The notes under the pieces: generated by a model
Databases searched by the model: none
What the model was told of the DNA's origin: nothing
Seen by the model: the letters and a program-made list of their open reading frames with translations, nothing else
Made by a program: the position numbers and the translations under genes
Origin: Raoultibacter massiliensis
Lineage (GTDB): Bacteria; Actinomycetota; Coriobacteriia; Coriobacteriales; Eggerthellaceae
Assembly (NCBI RefSeq): GCF_900199545.1
Contig: NZ_LT962670.1
Location: 852,379 to 916,378, forward strand
Direction of reading: 5' to 3'
Length of the DNA: 64,000 bases
Part shown: piece by piece, positions 16,452 through 25,449 of the stretch
Layout of the letters: every line of letters begins with the position of its first letter
Position numbering within the stretch: position 1 is the first letter of the stretch

Positions 16452-17234
16452 CTACTGTCTGGCCAGCACGGGGTTCACGTAACGTCCGCGCGCCTCGGTT
16501 TTCTTGCCGTACTGAATGGAATGGAAGGGGCAACGGTGCAAGCACCCAAGGCACTGCGTGCAGCCCAGTTCCGCCCAGCGCGGTCTTCCGTCGATGATGG
16601 TGATGGTGTTCGTCGGGCAGTTGTCTGCGCACCGCCCGCAGCCGATGCAGGTTTCAAGCGTGTAGAACTCCGCTGTCGAGCGCGGTTTTTCCTCGCTTTC
16701 GGTAAACTTCGACAAGATCAGCCCGAGGGGGTTGCGCGCTTCCTTGTGCACGTCGGCGCGTTTCTTCACGTCTTCGGCAATACGGTACGATTTCGCGAGG
16801 GCGTCTTCGAGGATTCGTTCGCGCTTCCTGCCTTCGGCGGGTGCGTATAGATAGGTGCAGTTGCCAACCGATTTCACGCTGAACGATGCATCGACGTTGA
16901 TGCCTTGCGTTCGCCGCAGCTCGTCGGCGAAGAATCCGGCGGCGTTGCCGACGAACGCGCCGCAGGTGAGCACGACGTAACAGTATCCGGGCATGAAGGG
17001 TTTTCCGTCCCGGCCGGTGAAGCGTGCTTTTTTCAGGAAGGCATCGATGATCGGGGGCGTGGTCCATGCGTATACGGGGAACACGAATCCGAGGTTTTGC
17101 CCCTGGATCATCGTGAAATCGAACTGCTTGTATTTGTATGCAGTGCCGATATCGACGATCGTATCGTTGGTTTCGTCGCCGAGGATCTGCGCCGTTGCGA
17201 GCGAGTTGCCCGTGCCGGTGAAGTAGAAGATCAT
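16452..17234 (-). CDS. Flavodoxin-ferredoxin fusion (EFR1-type)
   Basis: A 260-aa protein. Residues 1 to about 170 are flavodoxin-like with the phosphate-binding YFTGTGNSLATA at residues 4-15. The C-terminal part holds two 4Fe-4S motifs, CIGCGRCADNC...P and CTQCLGCLHRCP. AGGAGG lies before the ATG at 17234. Proteins of this kind are cytosolic electron carriers of anaerobes and are often annotated EFR1 family ferrodoxin. The partner enzyme is unknown. Confidence 0.92.
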   Translation of the reverse strand: MIFYFTGTGNSLATAQILGDETNDTIVDIGTAYKYKQFDFTMIQGQNLGFVFPVYAWTTPPIIDAFLKKARFTGRDGKPFMPGYCYVVLTCGAFVGNAAGFFADELRRTQGINVDASFSVKSVGNCTYLYAPAEGRKRERILEDALAKSYRIAEDVKKRADVHKEARNPLGLILSKFTESEEKPRSTAEFYTLETCIGCGRCADNCPTNTITIIDGRPRWAELGCTQCLGCLHRCPFHSIQYGKKTEARGRYVNPVLARQ

Positions 17235-17498
17235 GGTAGCCTCCTGGTTGGTTACTGGCATCCAGTATACGCAAACGGTTTGCGGATATGTGCCGATCAA
17301 GGCACTTGTTGATAACGCGTAAGGGGATCGATCGCCCCGCATCATGCGCAAGATGGCCTTTGCGGGCACGCAACCTCATTCGCGGGCGGACGGCTGCGGG
17401 TGTGCAACCTTTGCGCAGGCAGTGAAACTGCGGGCGCCCGGACTCCGCCTCAAGGAGCGTCTTTGCTATCATAGGGCGAAACGCGAAAGGAGGCCCGT

Positions 17499-17861
17499 AT
17501 GGCCGATGTCACATTTATCTGGTATCCCAAATGCTCGACGAGCCGTAAGGCGAAGAAGTGGCTCGACGATCATGGCATTGCCTACGTCGAGCGCGATATC
17601 GTGATCGACAACCCCCAAGCGGCAGAGCTCGAAGAATGGCATGTGATGAGCGGGCTTCCCATCAGGAGGTTCTTCAATACAAGCGGCATGATCTACCGCG
17701 AGCAGAATATCAAAGCCAAACTTGACGCAGGTATGGCCGATAGCGAGGCATACGATCTTCTGGCGACGAACGGCATGCTCGTGAAGCGTCCGATCATCGT
17801 TGGCGATGGGTTCGTCCTGACGGGCTTTCGCGAGCCCGATTGGGAAAAGCTCCTCCTGTAG
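17499..17861 (+). CDS. ArsC/Spx-family thioredoxin-fold protein
   Basis: A 120-aa protein with the arsenate reductase/Spx/YffB fold. The N-terminal cysteine lies in YPKCSTSRKAKKWL (C12, CxxS), and the cis-proline region is KRPIIVGD. AAAGGAGG precedes the ATG, and a TATCAT -10 lies at 17467. The members' roles range from arsenate reduction to redox regulation; nothing here is specific for arsenic (no ars genes nearby). Confidence 0.88.
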   Translation: MADVTFIWYPKCSTSRKAKKWLDDHGIAYVERDIVIDNPQAAELEEWHVMSGLPIRRFFNTSGMIYREQNIKAKLDAGMADSEAYDLLATNGMLVKRPIIVGDGFVLTGFREPDWEKLLL

Positions 17862-17880
17862 ACGGTGTTTAGAAAGCGGT

Positions 17881-18507
17881 ATGACCGAGCAAGCATACAT
17901 AACCGTCGAGGGTAGGGCCTCGGCGGAAATCGTCGAAAAGAAGAGCCGCTTCATCTCTTCTATCGCTCACGTTGAAACCGAAGAGGAGGCACTCGCTTTC
18001 ATCGACGAGGTGAGGGCCGCCAACCGCATGGCGCGGCACAACGTGTACGCCTACGTTTTGCGGGAAAGCGGGCGGGTTCGCTATTCCGATGACGGTGAGC
18101 CCCAGAAAACCGCCGGCTTGCCGACGCTTGACGCTATCCGGCACGCCGGGCTTACCGATGCGATTATCGTGACGACGCGCTATTTCGGGGGCATCCTGCT
18201 TGGCACGGGCGGTCTCGTTCGGGCGTACACGGCCTCGGCGCAGGCGGCCATTCAAAAGGCGGCGATCGTTACCGTATCGCGGTGCGTCGATGTGCAGGTG
18301 ACGCTGCCGTATTCCCTCTACGATCAGGCGCTGCGTCTTGCCGAATCCTGTGGCGCGAAGGTGCGGCGCAGCGATTTCGCCGAAGAGGTCGCCTTGGTAT
18401 TCCGCATGCTTGACAAAACGCAGGGGCCTCTTGAAGAGGGCTTTTCCGAGCTGTCGCGCGGCCAGATCCGCGTGCAGACAACCGAGCCGTTCGATGCGGT
18501 GTTCTGA
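17881..18507 (+). CDS. IMPACT-family protein YigZ-like
   Basis: A 208-aa protein beginning 19 bp after the ArsC-like gene. The N-terminal half is the UPF0029/IMPACT domain (KSRFISSIAHV, SDDGEPQKTAG, TRYFGGILLGTGGLVRAY); the second half is the alpha-beta domain common in YigZ/YvyE. Homologues bind nucleic acid or ribosome-associated factors, but the exact role is unsettled. Confidence 0.93.
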   Translation: MTEQAYITVEGRASAEIVEKKSRFISSIAHVETEEEALAFIDEVRAANRMARHNVYAYVLRESGRVRYSDDGEPQKTAGLPTLDAIRHAGLTDAIIVTTRYFGGILLGTGGLVRAYTASAQAAIQKAAIVTVSRCVDVQVTLPYSLYDQALRLAESCGAKVRRSDFAEEVALVFRMLDKTQGPLEEGFSELSRGQIRVQTTEPFDAVF

Positions 18508-18583
18508 GCATCGGGTTACGATTTGGAAAGCCCGTTTCTCCACGCGGGCAACACTGCTATGATGGCGGCGAAAGGATGAAGCC

Positions 18584-19096
18584 ATGAAGTATCTCATCAC
18601 CTTTGCCAGCACCACGGGCAACACGCAAAAACTTGCGCAGGCTGTGCGCGAAGTTCTGCCTGCCGATGAATGCGTGAACTTCGGTTCGACCATGATGATC
18701 GCGCAGCACGACGTGGTTGAAGCCAAACGCGCCTACGTCGGCTTTTGGACCAATCGGGGAACTTGCCCCGATGCGGTTGCCGAATTCCTCCAGGGCCTTG
18801 CGGGTAAGGAGATTTTCCTGTTCGGCACTGCGGGGTTCGGCGAAAGCCAGGATTATTTCGACGGTATCTTGGCTCGCGTGAAAGAAAACGTGCCCAAGAG
18901 CGCCCGCGTTATCGGAGCGTTCATGTGCCAGGGCAAAATGCCTCCAAGCGTGCGCGAGCGCTACGAAGCGACGCTGTCGAATCCGAACGAAGAAGCGAAG
19001 GCGCGGTTCCTCATCGAGAATTTCGACCGCGCGAGCAGCCATCCGGACGAAGGGGATCTCGCTGAACTCAAGCGGGCAATAGAAAGGGTGCGGTGA
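18584..19096 (+). CDS. Flavodoxin-family protein
   Basis: A 170-aa protein with the FMN phosphate-binding motif FASTTGNTQKLA at residues 7-18 and a later glycine-rich flavin loop (FGTAGFGES). AAAGGATG precedes the ATG and TATGAT (18558-18563) is a likely -10 close by. It is a cytosolic single-domain electron carrier with a C-terminal helical extension. Its stop is 3 bp from the next gene. Confidence 0.88.
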   Translation: MKYLITFASTTGNTQKLAQAVREVLPADECVNFGSTMMIAQHDVVEAKRAYVGFWTNRGTCPDAVAEFLQGLAGKEIFLFGTAGFGESQDYFDGILARVKENVPKSARVIGAFMCQGKMPPSVRERYEATLSNPNEEAKARFLIENFDRASSHPDEGDLAELKRAIERVR

Positions 19097-19099
19097 GCC

Positions 19100-19351
19100 G
19101 TGAGGCCGAGCGAACTTCCCAACGTGGGAGCCCATGCGGAACAGCAGCTGACCGAGGCCGGCATCGATTCGGCCGAGGCGTTGATCGATCTGGGCGCCGA
19201 ACAGGCGTGGCTGCGGGTAAAGGCCATCGATCCAGGCGCGTGTCTGCACATGCTGTACGCGCTCGAGGGAGCAGTACAGGGCATTCCAAAGAAGGACATC
19301 GACCCTGAGCGAAAAGCCGAACTCAAGGCGTTTTTCGACGCCGAGAAGTAA
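19100..19351 (+). CDS. TfoX C-terminal domain protein
   Basis: An 83-aa protein made only of the TfoX/Sxy C-terminal helix-hairpin-helix domain (ELPNVGAHAEQQLTEAGI, then LHMLYALEGAVQGI). It starts at GTG 3 bp after the flavodoxin stop, so translation is coupled. The TfoX N-terminal domain appears as a separate gene far away at 58444. In proteobacteria Sxy helps CRP act on competence genes; no competence role can be inferred here. Confidence 0.88.
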   Translation: MRPSELPNVGAHAEQQLTEAGIDSAEALIDLGAEQAWLRVKAIDPGACLHMLYALEGAVQGIPKKDIDPERKAELKAFFDAEK

Positions 19352-19437
19352 TGGTTTTCACGCGGTTGGCCATTGGCGCAGCGGGGCTTTCTCTGCATCG
19401 AAGCCGGCAGCGCAGATATTCCCGGCCGACCTGCGGG

Positions 19438-19842
19438 CTATCTCCCCCAAATAAGCTGGGCCAAGAAACGGCCCGCCACTACGCCGATAAGACAGAGCGC
19501 GAGGCTCAGTCCGATGTACACGACGCCGAGTCCGGTTGCGCCCGATTGCAGCAGATCGATGCTTTCGAGGCTGAACGTAGAAAACGTGGTGAAGCCTCCG
19601 AGCGTTCCCGTTATGCAGAAGAGCTTCCAAGCGCCGCTGCCGGGAAATTCGTTCTGCATGAAGAAATGCGAGGCGAAGCCGATGGCGAAGCAGCCGACGA
19701 CGTTGACGAAAATCGTTGCGATGGGGAAGCCCGCAAGAGCGTGTTCGGCAGGTATGGCGGCTTGGGCTGCCAGCGCGATCAGGTATCGGCCAACAGCCCC
19801 GATGGCACCGCCTGCGGCGACGGCCAATATATTGAGAAACAT
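19438..19842 (-). CDS. crcB: Fluoride channel Fluc/CrcB
   Basis: A 134-aa membrane protein with four helices and the family blocks GGAIGAVGRYLI, FVNVVGCFAIGF and TGTLGGFTTFSTFS. It exports fluoride as a dual-topology dimer. Only one copy is present, as expected for a homodimer. I looked upstream for a fluoride riboswitch and saw no matching aptamer. Confidence 0.95.
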   Translation of the reverse strand: MFLNILAVAAGGAIGAVGRYLIALAAQAAIPAEHALAGFPIATIFVNVVGCFAIGFASHFFMQNEFPGSGAWKLFCITGTLGGFTTFSTFSLESIDLLQSGATGLGVVYIGLSLALCLIGVVAGRFLAQLIWGR

Positions 19843-19935
19843 GGTATCGGCTTTCTTTCGTGGTGTACGATAGATGCAGCAAAGGTATTGTACGCCATGT
19901 CGATGCGTTGCATCGTTTCACCGAAAGGGGCAATC

Positions 19936-20388
19936 GTGAAAATTGCGCTCCTCGCAGAAGAAGCCCGTACGGAAGCTATGATCGGCGCGCTCGTCCAGCT
20001 TTGGGAGGCATCGGTTCGCCCGACCCATCTGTTTCTTTCGGAAAGCGATATCGTTGAGCTTCGCCCGCAGGTTTCACAGGCTCTTCGGGGCGTGCGCGCG
20101 CTCGCCGTTGCGCTTGGCGAAGGCGGTGCGCCCGAAGGGTTTTTGGGCGTTGAAGACGGTAAAGTGGAAATGCTGTTCGTTTCGCCTGCATCGTTTGGGC
20201 AGGGGGTCGGTGGGCTGCTCCTCGATTACGCGGTAGAGGCTCTCGGCGCCCGCGGACTTGATGTGAACGAGCAGAACCCTCGCGCCCGCGACTTTTACGA
20301 ACACAAGGGGTTTGCGGTGGTGGATCGCTCGGACTTCGACGATCAGGGCAGGCCGTTCCCCCTTCTGCACATGGAGCTGAAGCGTTAA
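19936..20388 (+). CDS. GNAT-family N-acetyltransferase
   Basis: A 150-aa acetyltransferase with a degenerate motif A (VSPASFGQGVGGLLLDYAV) and the motif B ending ARDFYEHKGFAVV. The start is placed at GTG 19936 because AAAGGGG lies 5 bp before it; an ATG at 19897 in the same frame would add 13 residues. It resembles acyltransferases such as YjaB. The substrate is unknown. Confidence 0.85.
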   Translation: MKIALLAEEARTEAMIGALVQLWEASVRPTHLFLSESDIVELRPQVSQALRGVRALAVALGEGGAPEGFLGVEDGKVEMLFVSPASFGQGVGGLLLDYAVEALGARGLDVNEQNPRARDFYEHKGFAVVDRSDFDDQGRPFPLLHMELKR

Positions 20389-20511
20389 GGGAGCATCGTG
20401 CAGGTGCGCTGCCCATGTTCGGGATGCCTGTCGCTATTGTCTTTCCCTTGGAGGCGATGGTGGGGTGCCGGCTCGAGAAAATCTTTACTTGCAGCTAACG
20501 CTTGACTTCGG

Positions 20512-21975
20512 CTAGTTCGACGGGGGTACGAGGTTCTGTGCGGAATCCGTTTCCCGTTCGAAAAGGTCGGCCATCTCCTTTTTTGAATGAACGTCGAGCT
20601 TTCGGTAGATGTTGGTGATATGCGTTTTCACGGTTCCTTCCGAAAGCCCGTATTCGTCTTCGATCGCCTTTCGCCTCTTTCCCAGGAGAAGCGATTCGAA
20701 AATCTGGGATTCCCTGGCCGATAGCCCCCATCGATCTTCGAACGCGCTTATCTCCTCGCCGGAAGCGCTTACCAGCCTGTCGCCTCGGCGCCCCTGTGCC
20801 AAAGCGTCTTTAGCCACCTTCTCGCGCAAAAGCAGTAGGACCACAACCGTGATGAACAGCCCGTAAACGACCACCATCACAAATGTGCTCGTCACGAACT
20901 CCAGCGTTTCAAAGCAGTTGATCCATGCGAGGGAGAAGATGGCGTAGATCGGCCCCGACATGCTTGCGACCCTGAAAGGCGGTATGTCCGTCTGGCGTAT
21001 GCATTCGATGACGATCATCCATTTGGCCAGATGGGAGAACAGCTCGATGGCTGTGGTTACCGTATCGAACGAGTACCGGAACTGGAGGTCGCTGGTGAGA
21101 GCGAGGATCTGAAGCCCGGCGACCATTACCACCAGGCTGATGATGCACCGATAGAACAACGTGAGCCTCTTGCGCGGAAGGATGAACACGAGGTACGCCA
21201 TGGCGAAAACGGCGAGTGCGATGGCGACCAGCTCCCCGACTGAGAGCTCCATCATTCCGATGTAGTTCGTCCTCGATTTGCCCCATATGCCGGTATTGCT
21301 CAGAGCTCGGATGAGCACCATCACGACGGTGAAGAGGATTACTTCGGCAACAAGCATGTTCTTTTCGAACCCCTGGGCTTTGGCCTTAGGCTCGATTTCG
21401 GGGTTGTACAATATGGGGAAACGCGTGGCGAGAAAGTAGAAGAGAGCGGCTGCCAGCGGTGCGAGCCAAACGATGCAGGCCTGTGCGGCAGGCGGTAGGA
21501 AAAGGCTGACAATGACCGAAAGGACCGTTTCGAGGACCAGGCTGACGGCTATGCATGCGACGGCATGTTCGGTCTTTGCCTTCTGCGCGAAATAGATGTA
21601 GAAAATGGACACGATGAAGATGTAGCCGCAGCTCGATACGAATATTCCGATAGATGCGAACAGATCCATGTCGAGAAGGGTTTGATGATAGGACAAAACG
21701 ATCGCTCCGGTAGCCGTGCTCATCGTCAGCGACACGGCAACGATGAGGGTGGCCTGGATCGGGGGAATGCGCCTTGCGAACAGTATGATCAGGGCGCAGG
21801 AGATCATCCTTCCCCACAGAAAAGCGTTCCGATTGAAAGAATGCGCAGGAGCATCGAGTGCATCGGCCGGCAAAAGGTTGACGCTGTATCCGACGACGTT
21901 CGACCAAACGCCCGCGGCGGTCAGCCCCAGCGCCAAGAAGAGCAGCGCCAGAGCCGTTGACCTGTCTAATCGCAT
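20512..21975 (-). CDS. Membrane-bound LuxR-family regulator
   Basis: A 487-aa protein. About 12 hydrophobic segments are followed by a LuxR HTH (LSARESQIFESLLLGKRRK, EDEYGLSEGTVKTHITNIY, LDVHSKKEMADL). ATG 21975 is preferred over GTG 21981 because GAAGAGG is then correctly spaced. It is divergent from the Tat flavoprotein at 22225, which it probably regulates; the shared 249-bp region holds its promoter and a dyad. Confidence 0.92.
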   Translation of the reverse strand: MRLDRSTALALLFLALGLTAAGVWSNVVGYSVNLLPADALDAPAHSFNRNAFLWGRMISCALIILFARRIPPIQATLIVAVSLTMSTATGAIVLSYHQTLLDMDLFASIGIFVSSCGYIFIVSIFYIYFAQKAKTEHAVACIAVSLVLETVLSVIVSLFLPPAAQACIVWLAPLAAALFYFLATRFPILYNPEIEPKAKAQGFEKNMLVAEVILFTVVMVLIRALSNTGIWGKSRTNYIGMMELSVGELVAIALAVFAMAYLVFILPRKRLTLFYRCIISLVVMVAGLQILALTSDLQFRYSFDTVTTAIELFSHLAKWMIVIECIRQTDIPPFRVASMSGPIYAIFSLAWINCFETLEFVTSTFVMVVVYGLFITVVVLLLLREKVAKDALAQGRRGDRLVSASGEEISAFEDRWGLSARESQIFESLLLGKRRKAIEDEYGLSEGTVKTHITNIYRKLDVHSKKEMADLFERETDSAQNLVPPSN

Positions 21976-22010
21976 CCGCACCCTCTTCCCGATCCAATCG
22001 TACGAGGCTG

Positions 22011-22037
22011 ATTATATACCGTGGCGCAATTTACGCC
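22011..22037 (-). promoter_or_regulatory. TATAAT -10 of the LuxR gene with adjacent GGCG-N7-CGCC dyad
   Basis: On the minus strand TATAAT (22016 to 22011) is 36 nt upstream of the LuxR ATG. Immediately upstream, GGCG (22023-22026) and CGCC (22034-22037) form a short dyad around AATT that could bind a regulator of the divergent pair. No good -35 is seen. Confidence 0.45.
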
Positions 22038-22224
22038 ATCATCCACACCTCATCCGTTTTGCCGAAACCCCATCATCCGAAATAAATCCGATGGCCGATT
22101 GGAAAGCTCCGATGGCTTGGCCGATGGCGTTTCTGGCTTGGCGGTTGTTCAATGGCGTCGCGGTATCCGTGCTGCAAAAGCCAGGTATCGCGAGCGTTAC
22201 CGATAAAGGATGGAGGAGTTGAAA

Positions 22225-23874
22225 ATGGGTGGATCTTCTACCGATCTGACAAGGCGTAAGTTTATGAAAGGGGTCGCCGTTGGTGCCGCGTCGCTTGCCG
22301 GCGCGGCTGCGCTGTCGTCATGCGCGAACGGTGAGCCCGCAGGGGGCGAAGCCAAAGGGGGCTCTTCGGATGTTACGTGGGACGAATCCTACGACATCGT
22401 CGTCATAGGGGCCGGTGCTGCGGGCTTCGCGGCTGCCTTGACGGCTGCGGAGGCGGATGCGGATGCGAGCATCGTCGTTTTCGAAAAGGCCGGACAGGTC
22501 GGCGGAAATTCGGCGGTGTCGGGCGGAAATTACGGCGCTCCGGGAACGCCGCTACAGCTCAAACAGGGCGAAACGGACGAGGCCTTCAAGGGAGATTCAC
22601 CTGACCTCTATTACAACGAGAAACGTAAGCTGGGCGAGTACCGCTCCGATCCTAAGCTCACGCGGGTGTTCGCGGACAACGCCCTCGAGGGATACGAATG
22701 GCTTACGTCCTTGGGCATCGAGTTCAACAAGGTCGGCACCTACGAGAAGCCCATCGCGCTTCCCGAGAACCCGCAGGGCATGTACTTCCATAGCATATAC
22801 AACATGAGATTCGCCGACGGCCAGTGGATCGGCGCGATGACCAAGGGGCGACACCACAAGGGCAGCGTATACAAGGAGATGACCGAGGGAGGCGCCAACA
22901 TCGCCGCGATGAGCGACGCGGCGGATAGCCATCCGAACATAACCATCAGAACCAATTCGGAGGTTACCGAGATATTACGTGAAGGCGTTTTGGCCGGCGA
23001 CGTCATCGGCGTTGTCGTCGGAGGGAAAAACATCGAGGCGAAGCGCGGTGTCGTTCTCGCATCGGGCGGGTACTCTGCGAATGCGGAGATGTGCGCGAAG
23101 TACGACTCGCGACTGAGCGTGGACGGGCGCAATACCGGCGTCGACAGCGTCACGGGCGACTCCCTTATCTGCGCGGTCGATATCGGCGCCGACACGATGA
23201 ACATGGATTTCATCCAGATCCGCATGGCGCGCTCGGGCATCAACTATGGTTGCGAGCTTCTTCTCGAAAAGCAGGGCACCTACATCGACATCGATCCGGA
23301 CGGCAACCGATTCTGGAAAGAAGTTACAGATTCGCAGGCGTACCGCAGCGCCCGTTTGACGGAGTTGTACGAACTCGGGTTTATCGACTGGTGGTCGATT
23401 TCTGATTCGTCTGCCATCGAGGCGAACGAGGTCGAGCAGGAAGCGCTCGAAAAAGCATTCAAAGAGGGCTCCGTCGTTCAATGCGACACGTTGGACGATC
23501 TCGCGAAAACCGTCGGGGTTTCGGTCGACAAGCTTCAGGAAACCATCGACCGGTTCAACGGGTTCGTAGATTCTGGGATCGATGACGATTTCGGCCAAGA
23601 GAGCAAGTTCTTGAAATGGAAGATCGAAACACCGCCGTACTATGCCGTCCCGCGGACGTATTATCGGCAGCATACGTGCGGCGGCGTATGCACCGATGAA
23701 AACGCCCAGGTAATCGATCGCCGCGGGGAGCCGATTCCTCGGTTTTACGCGGCGGGCGAAGCGATGGGCGGAGTTCACGGCACCGAACGAAACGGCGGCT
23801 GCGGATGGACGGAATGCATCGTGTTCGGTCGTTTGGCCGGGAAGGCGCTCGCGCAGGCCGAGCCAAGAAGCTAA
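22225..23874 (+). CDS. Tat-exported FAD-dependent reductase (fumarate-reductase-like flavoprotein)
   Basis: A 549-aa protein. The Tat motif TRRKFMKG (residues 9-16) is followed by a hydrophobic stretch and a possible lipobox LSSC (C33). The FAD site is VVIGAGAAGFAAALTAAEA, with VGGNSAVSGGNYG downstream, and the C-terminal finish is GGCGWTECIVFGRLAGKAL. It has no FMN-attachment domain. The start at 22225 is chosen over ATG 22210 because GGAGGAG is then well spaced. It is divergent from a membrane LuxR regulator. It probably reduces an organic acceptor outside the membrane; the electron donor is not encoded nearby. Confidence 0.91.
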   Translation: MGGSSTDLTRRKFMKGVAVGAASLAGAAALSSCANGEPAGGEAKGGSSDVTWDESYDIVVIGAGAAGFAAALTAAEADADASIVVFEKAGQVGGNSAVSGGNYGAPGTPLQLKQGETDEAFKGDSPDLYYNEKRKLGEYRSDPKLTRVFADNALEGYEWLTSLGIEFNKVGTYEKPIALPENPQGMYFHSIYNMRFADGQWIGAMTKGRHHKGSVYKEMTEGGANIAAMSDAADSHPNITIRTNSEVTEILREGVLAGDVIGVVVGGKNIEAKRGVVLASGGYSANAEMCAKYDSRLSVDGRNTGVDSVTGDSLICAVDIGADTMNMDFIQIRMARSGINYGCELLLEKQGTYIDIDPDGNRFWKEVTDSQAYRSARLTELYELGFIDWWSISDSSAIEANEVEQEALEKAFKEGSVVQCDTLDDLAKTVGVSVDKLQETIDRFNGFVDSGIDDDFGQESKFLKWKIETPPYYAVPRTYYRQHTCGGVCTDENAQVIDRRGEPIPRFYAAGEAMGGVHGTERNGGCGWTECIVFGRLAGKALAQAEPRS

Positions 23875-23903
23875 CTGCCTCGCAGGATCGTTCTAGATTT
23901 GCC

Positions 23904-23938
23904 GCATCGGGGGCGCTGAAACACGACGCCTCCGATGC
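23904..23938 (+). terminator. Hairpin after the flavoprotein gene
   Basis: GCATCGGGGGCG (23904-23915) can pair with CGCCTCCGATGC (23927-23938) with one G-U pair, 29 bp after the stop, followed by CGTTT. It is a probable weak intrinsic terminator and may also serve the convergent EcfT-like gene. Confidence 0.5.
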
Positions 23939-24025
23939 CGTTTGCGGTCACGGCGGGCACGGCTTGTCTCTCGCTTCCGGATCTCGTTTTTTCACCGGAG
24001 GCCGGTTGACGGGCGGTGCGTAGCC

Positions 24026-24838
24026 TTAAAGGAACATCGCCACGCATGCGAGCAGCACGACGCCGAGCGATGCGGCAACGGAATCGGCGCGCCTGATGCG
24101 CGTGGACCGAAGGTGGGTGCGTGCGCCGCCGGCGTAGCAACGCGCGTCCATGGCGCAAGCGAGCGTTTCGGCTCGGCGAAAAAGGCTGATGAACAGCGGA
24201 ACGATAACGGGAATCCAGGCTTTCGCCCGTTTGACGAGACCCCCCTCGTCGAGGCGCAGGCCGCGCGCTTGCTGTGCTTTCGTTACGCGTTCGGCCTCTT
24301 CGACGGTCGAGGGAACGAACCTCAGCGTGAGGGCGCAGACTATTGCGATGTCTTCGACGGGTGCATTGAAGCGGGCGAGCGGGCTTGCAAGCGAGCGGAT
24401 CGCATCGACGATGTCGACGAGCGTGCTCGTGTAGGTGAGAAGCGATGTTGCTGCAACGAAGAGCGCGATGCGCAGCGCGAAGAAAAGCCCGGTTGCCGCA
24501 CCGTGCGCGCTGATGCCGAACGATCCGATCAATGCGATGGTTCCCCCGCTTGCATCGGAGGCGTCGTTTGCAGAAAACGTGAAAGAGTTGACTACGATGG
24601 TGAAAGCCAGAATGTACAGGATCGGCTTAAGCCCCCGCAGAGCAAGTCCGAACGGTATGCGCGCAGCGCCGTATCCTGCGACAAGAAGCGCCCCGCAAAC
24701 GCCAACGCCGAGCCACCCTGCTGCAAGGAAGAGGGCAACCGCATACGCGACGACGAGGACTATCTTCGCACGCGCGTCCAGACGGTGGACGATGCTCGCC
24801 TTTGAAACGTACTGTCCTAGACTGAAGGCTGCGGCCAT
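24026..24838 (-). CDS. EcfT-type transmembrane protein (FmnA-like) of the flavinylation operon
   Basis: A 270-aa membrane protein of the CbiQ/EcfT family. N-terminal signature SIVHRLDARAKI, several membrane helices, and a C-terminal cytoplasmic region with AQQARGLRLD and AMDARCY, the paired Ala-Arg-Gly-type motifs that contact ECF ATPases. It is the last gene of a tight operon after a Gx-family protein, a NusG_II protein, ApbE and a flavoprotein. In Listeria-type FLEET loci an EcfT-like protein supports export of flavin for ApbE; the same role is inferred. No ATPase gene is adjacent, so the pair at 44224-45932 or another set would have to serve. Confidence 0.85.
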   Translation of the reverse strand: MAAAFSLGQYVSKASIVHRLDARAKIVLVVAYAVALFLAAGWLGVGVCGALLVAGYGAARIPFGLALRGLKPILYILAFTIVVNSFTFSANDASDASGGTIALIGSFGISAHGAATGLFFALRIALFVAATSLLTYTSTLVDIVDAIRSLASPLARFNAPVEDIAIVCALTLRFVPSTVEEAERVTKAQQARGLRLDEGGLVKRAKAWIPVIVPLFISLFRRAETLACAMDARCYAGGARTHLRSTRIRRADSVAASLGVVLLACVAMFL

Positions 24839-24847
24839 GGCAAAGCC

Positions 24848-25423
24848 TTAAGATCGCTTTGCCGCAATGGCGGCTGCGTGCCTTTGTGCGAGCCGATCGT
24901 CAGCGTGACCGCCCTGGGCGGCAGTGCTCTTCAGCGGAGACAGGGCCTTGAGCACGCCGAGTGCGACGGCGCCGGTTGCAACGCCGGTAATGCAGGCGGC
25001 GATGATCATGACGGGAAGATTGACGAGCAAAGCGGGCGTTTGCATGATCGCGATGGCGGCGCAGATTTGGCCGACGTTGTGGAGCAGCGCGGCGATGACG
25101 CTTACCGCAACGAGCGAAAGCCTGCCGAAACTCCACGCGGCGTACATTCCGAGATAGGCCAGCGAGCTTCCCGCCAGACTGTAGAGGGCCATCGAGGGAG
25201 CGCCGATGATCAGCGAGGTAACCGCAACCTTGAGGAGCATGACTGCGAGCGCCCAGCGGGGGCCCATCAGATACAGAGCTATGAGCACGGCGATGTTCGC
25301 CAAGCCGAGCTTTACGCCGGGGATCGTCACGGGGACGGGGATCGTCGCCTCGAGGTATCCGAGCACTAAAGTGAGCGCTGCGAACAGGGCGATGTAGGCG
25401 AGGTGTTTCGTTTTCTGGCTCAT
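24848..25423 (-). CDS. Gx transporter family membrane protein (EetB-like)
   Basis: A 191-aa protein with about five to six hydrophobic helices and the family opening HLAYIALFAALTLVLGYLE, PGVKLGLANI and HNVGQICAAI. It is often annotated as heptaprenyl diphosphate synthase component I, but in FLEET operons this family is EetB, thought to move electrons across the membrane with EetA. It sits between the NusG_II (EetA-like) gene and the EcfT-like gene with gaps of 26 and 9 bp, supporting that reading. Confidence 0.88.
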   Translation of the reverse strand: MSQKTKHLAYIALFAALTLVLGYLEATIPVPVTIPGVKLGLANIAVLIALYLMGPRWALAVMLLKVAVTSLIIGAPSMALYSLAGSSLAYLGMYAAWSFGRLSLVAVSVIAALLHNVGQICAAIAIMQTPALLVNLPVMIIAACITGVATGAVALGVLKALSPLKSTAAQGGHADDRLAQRHAAAIAAKRS

Positions 25424-25449
25424 GGGGATTCCTTTCCGCTGCGCTGTCG

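Noticed and set aside
19843..19935. Possible fluoride riboswitch before crcB
   Set aside because: The region upstream of crcB lacks the expected aptamer; only a short CGATGC/GCATCG hairpin is present, which is as likely to belong to the divergent gene.
24026..25423. Reading the Gx and EcfT-like genes as an isoprenoid or vitamin transport set
   Set aside because: The order with ApbE, NusG_II and an FMN-motif reductase fits flavin-based electron transfer better than heptaprenyl diphosphate synthesis or cobalt/vitamin uptake.
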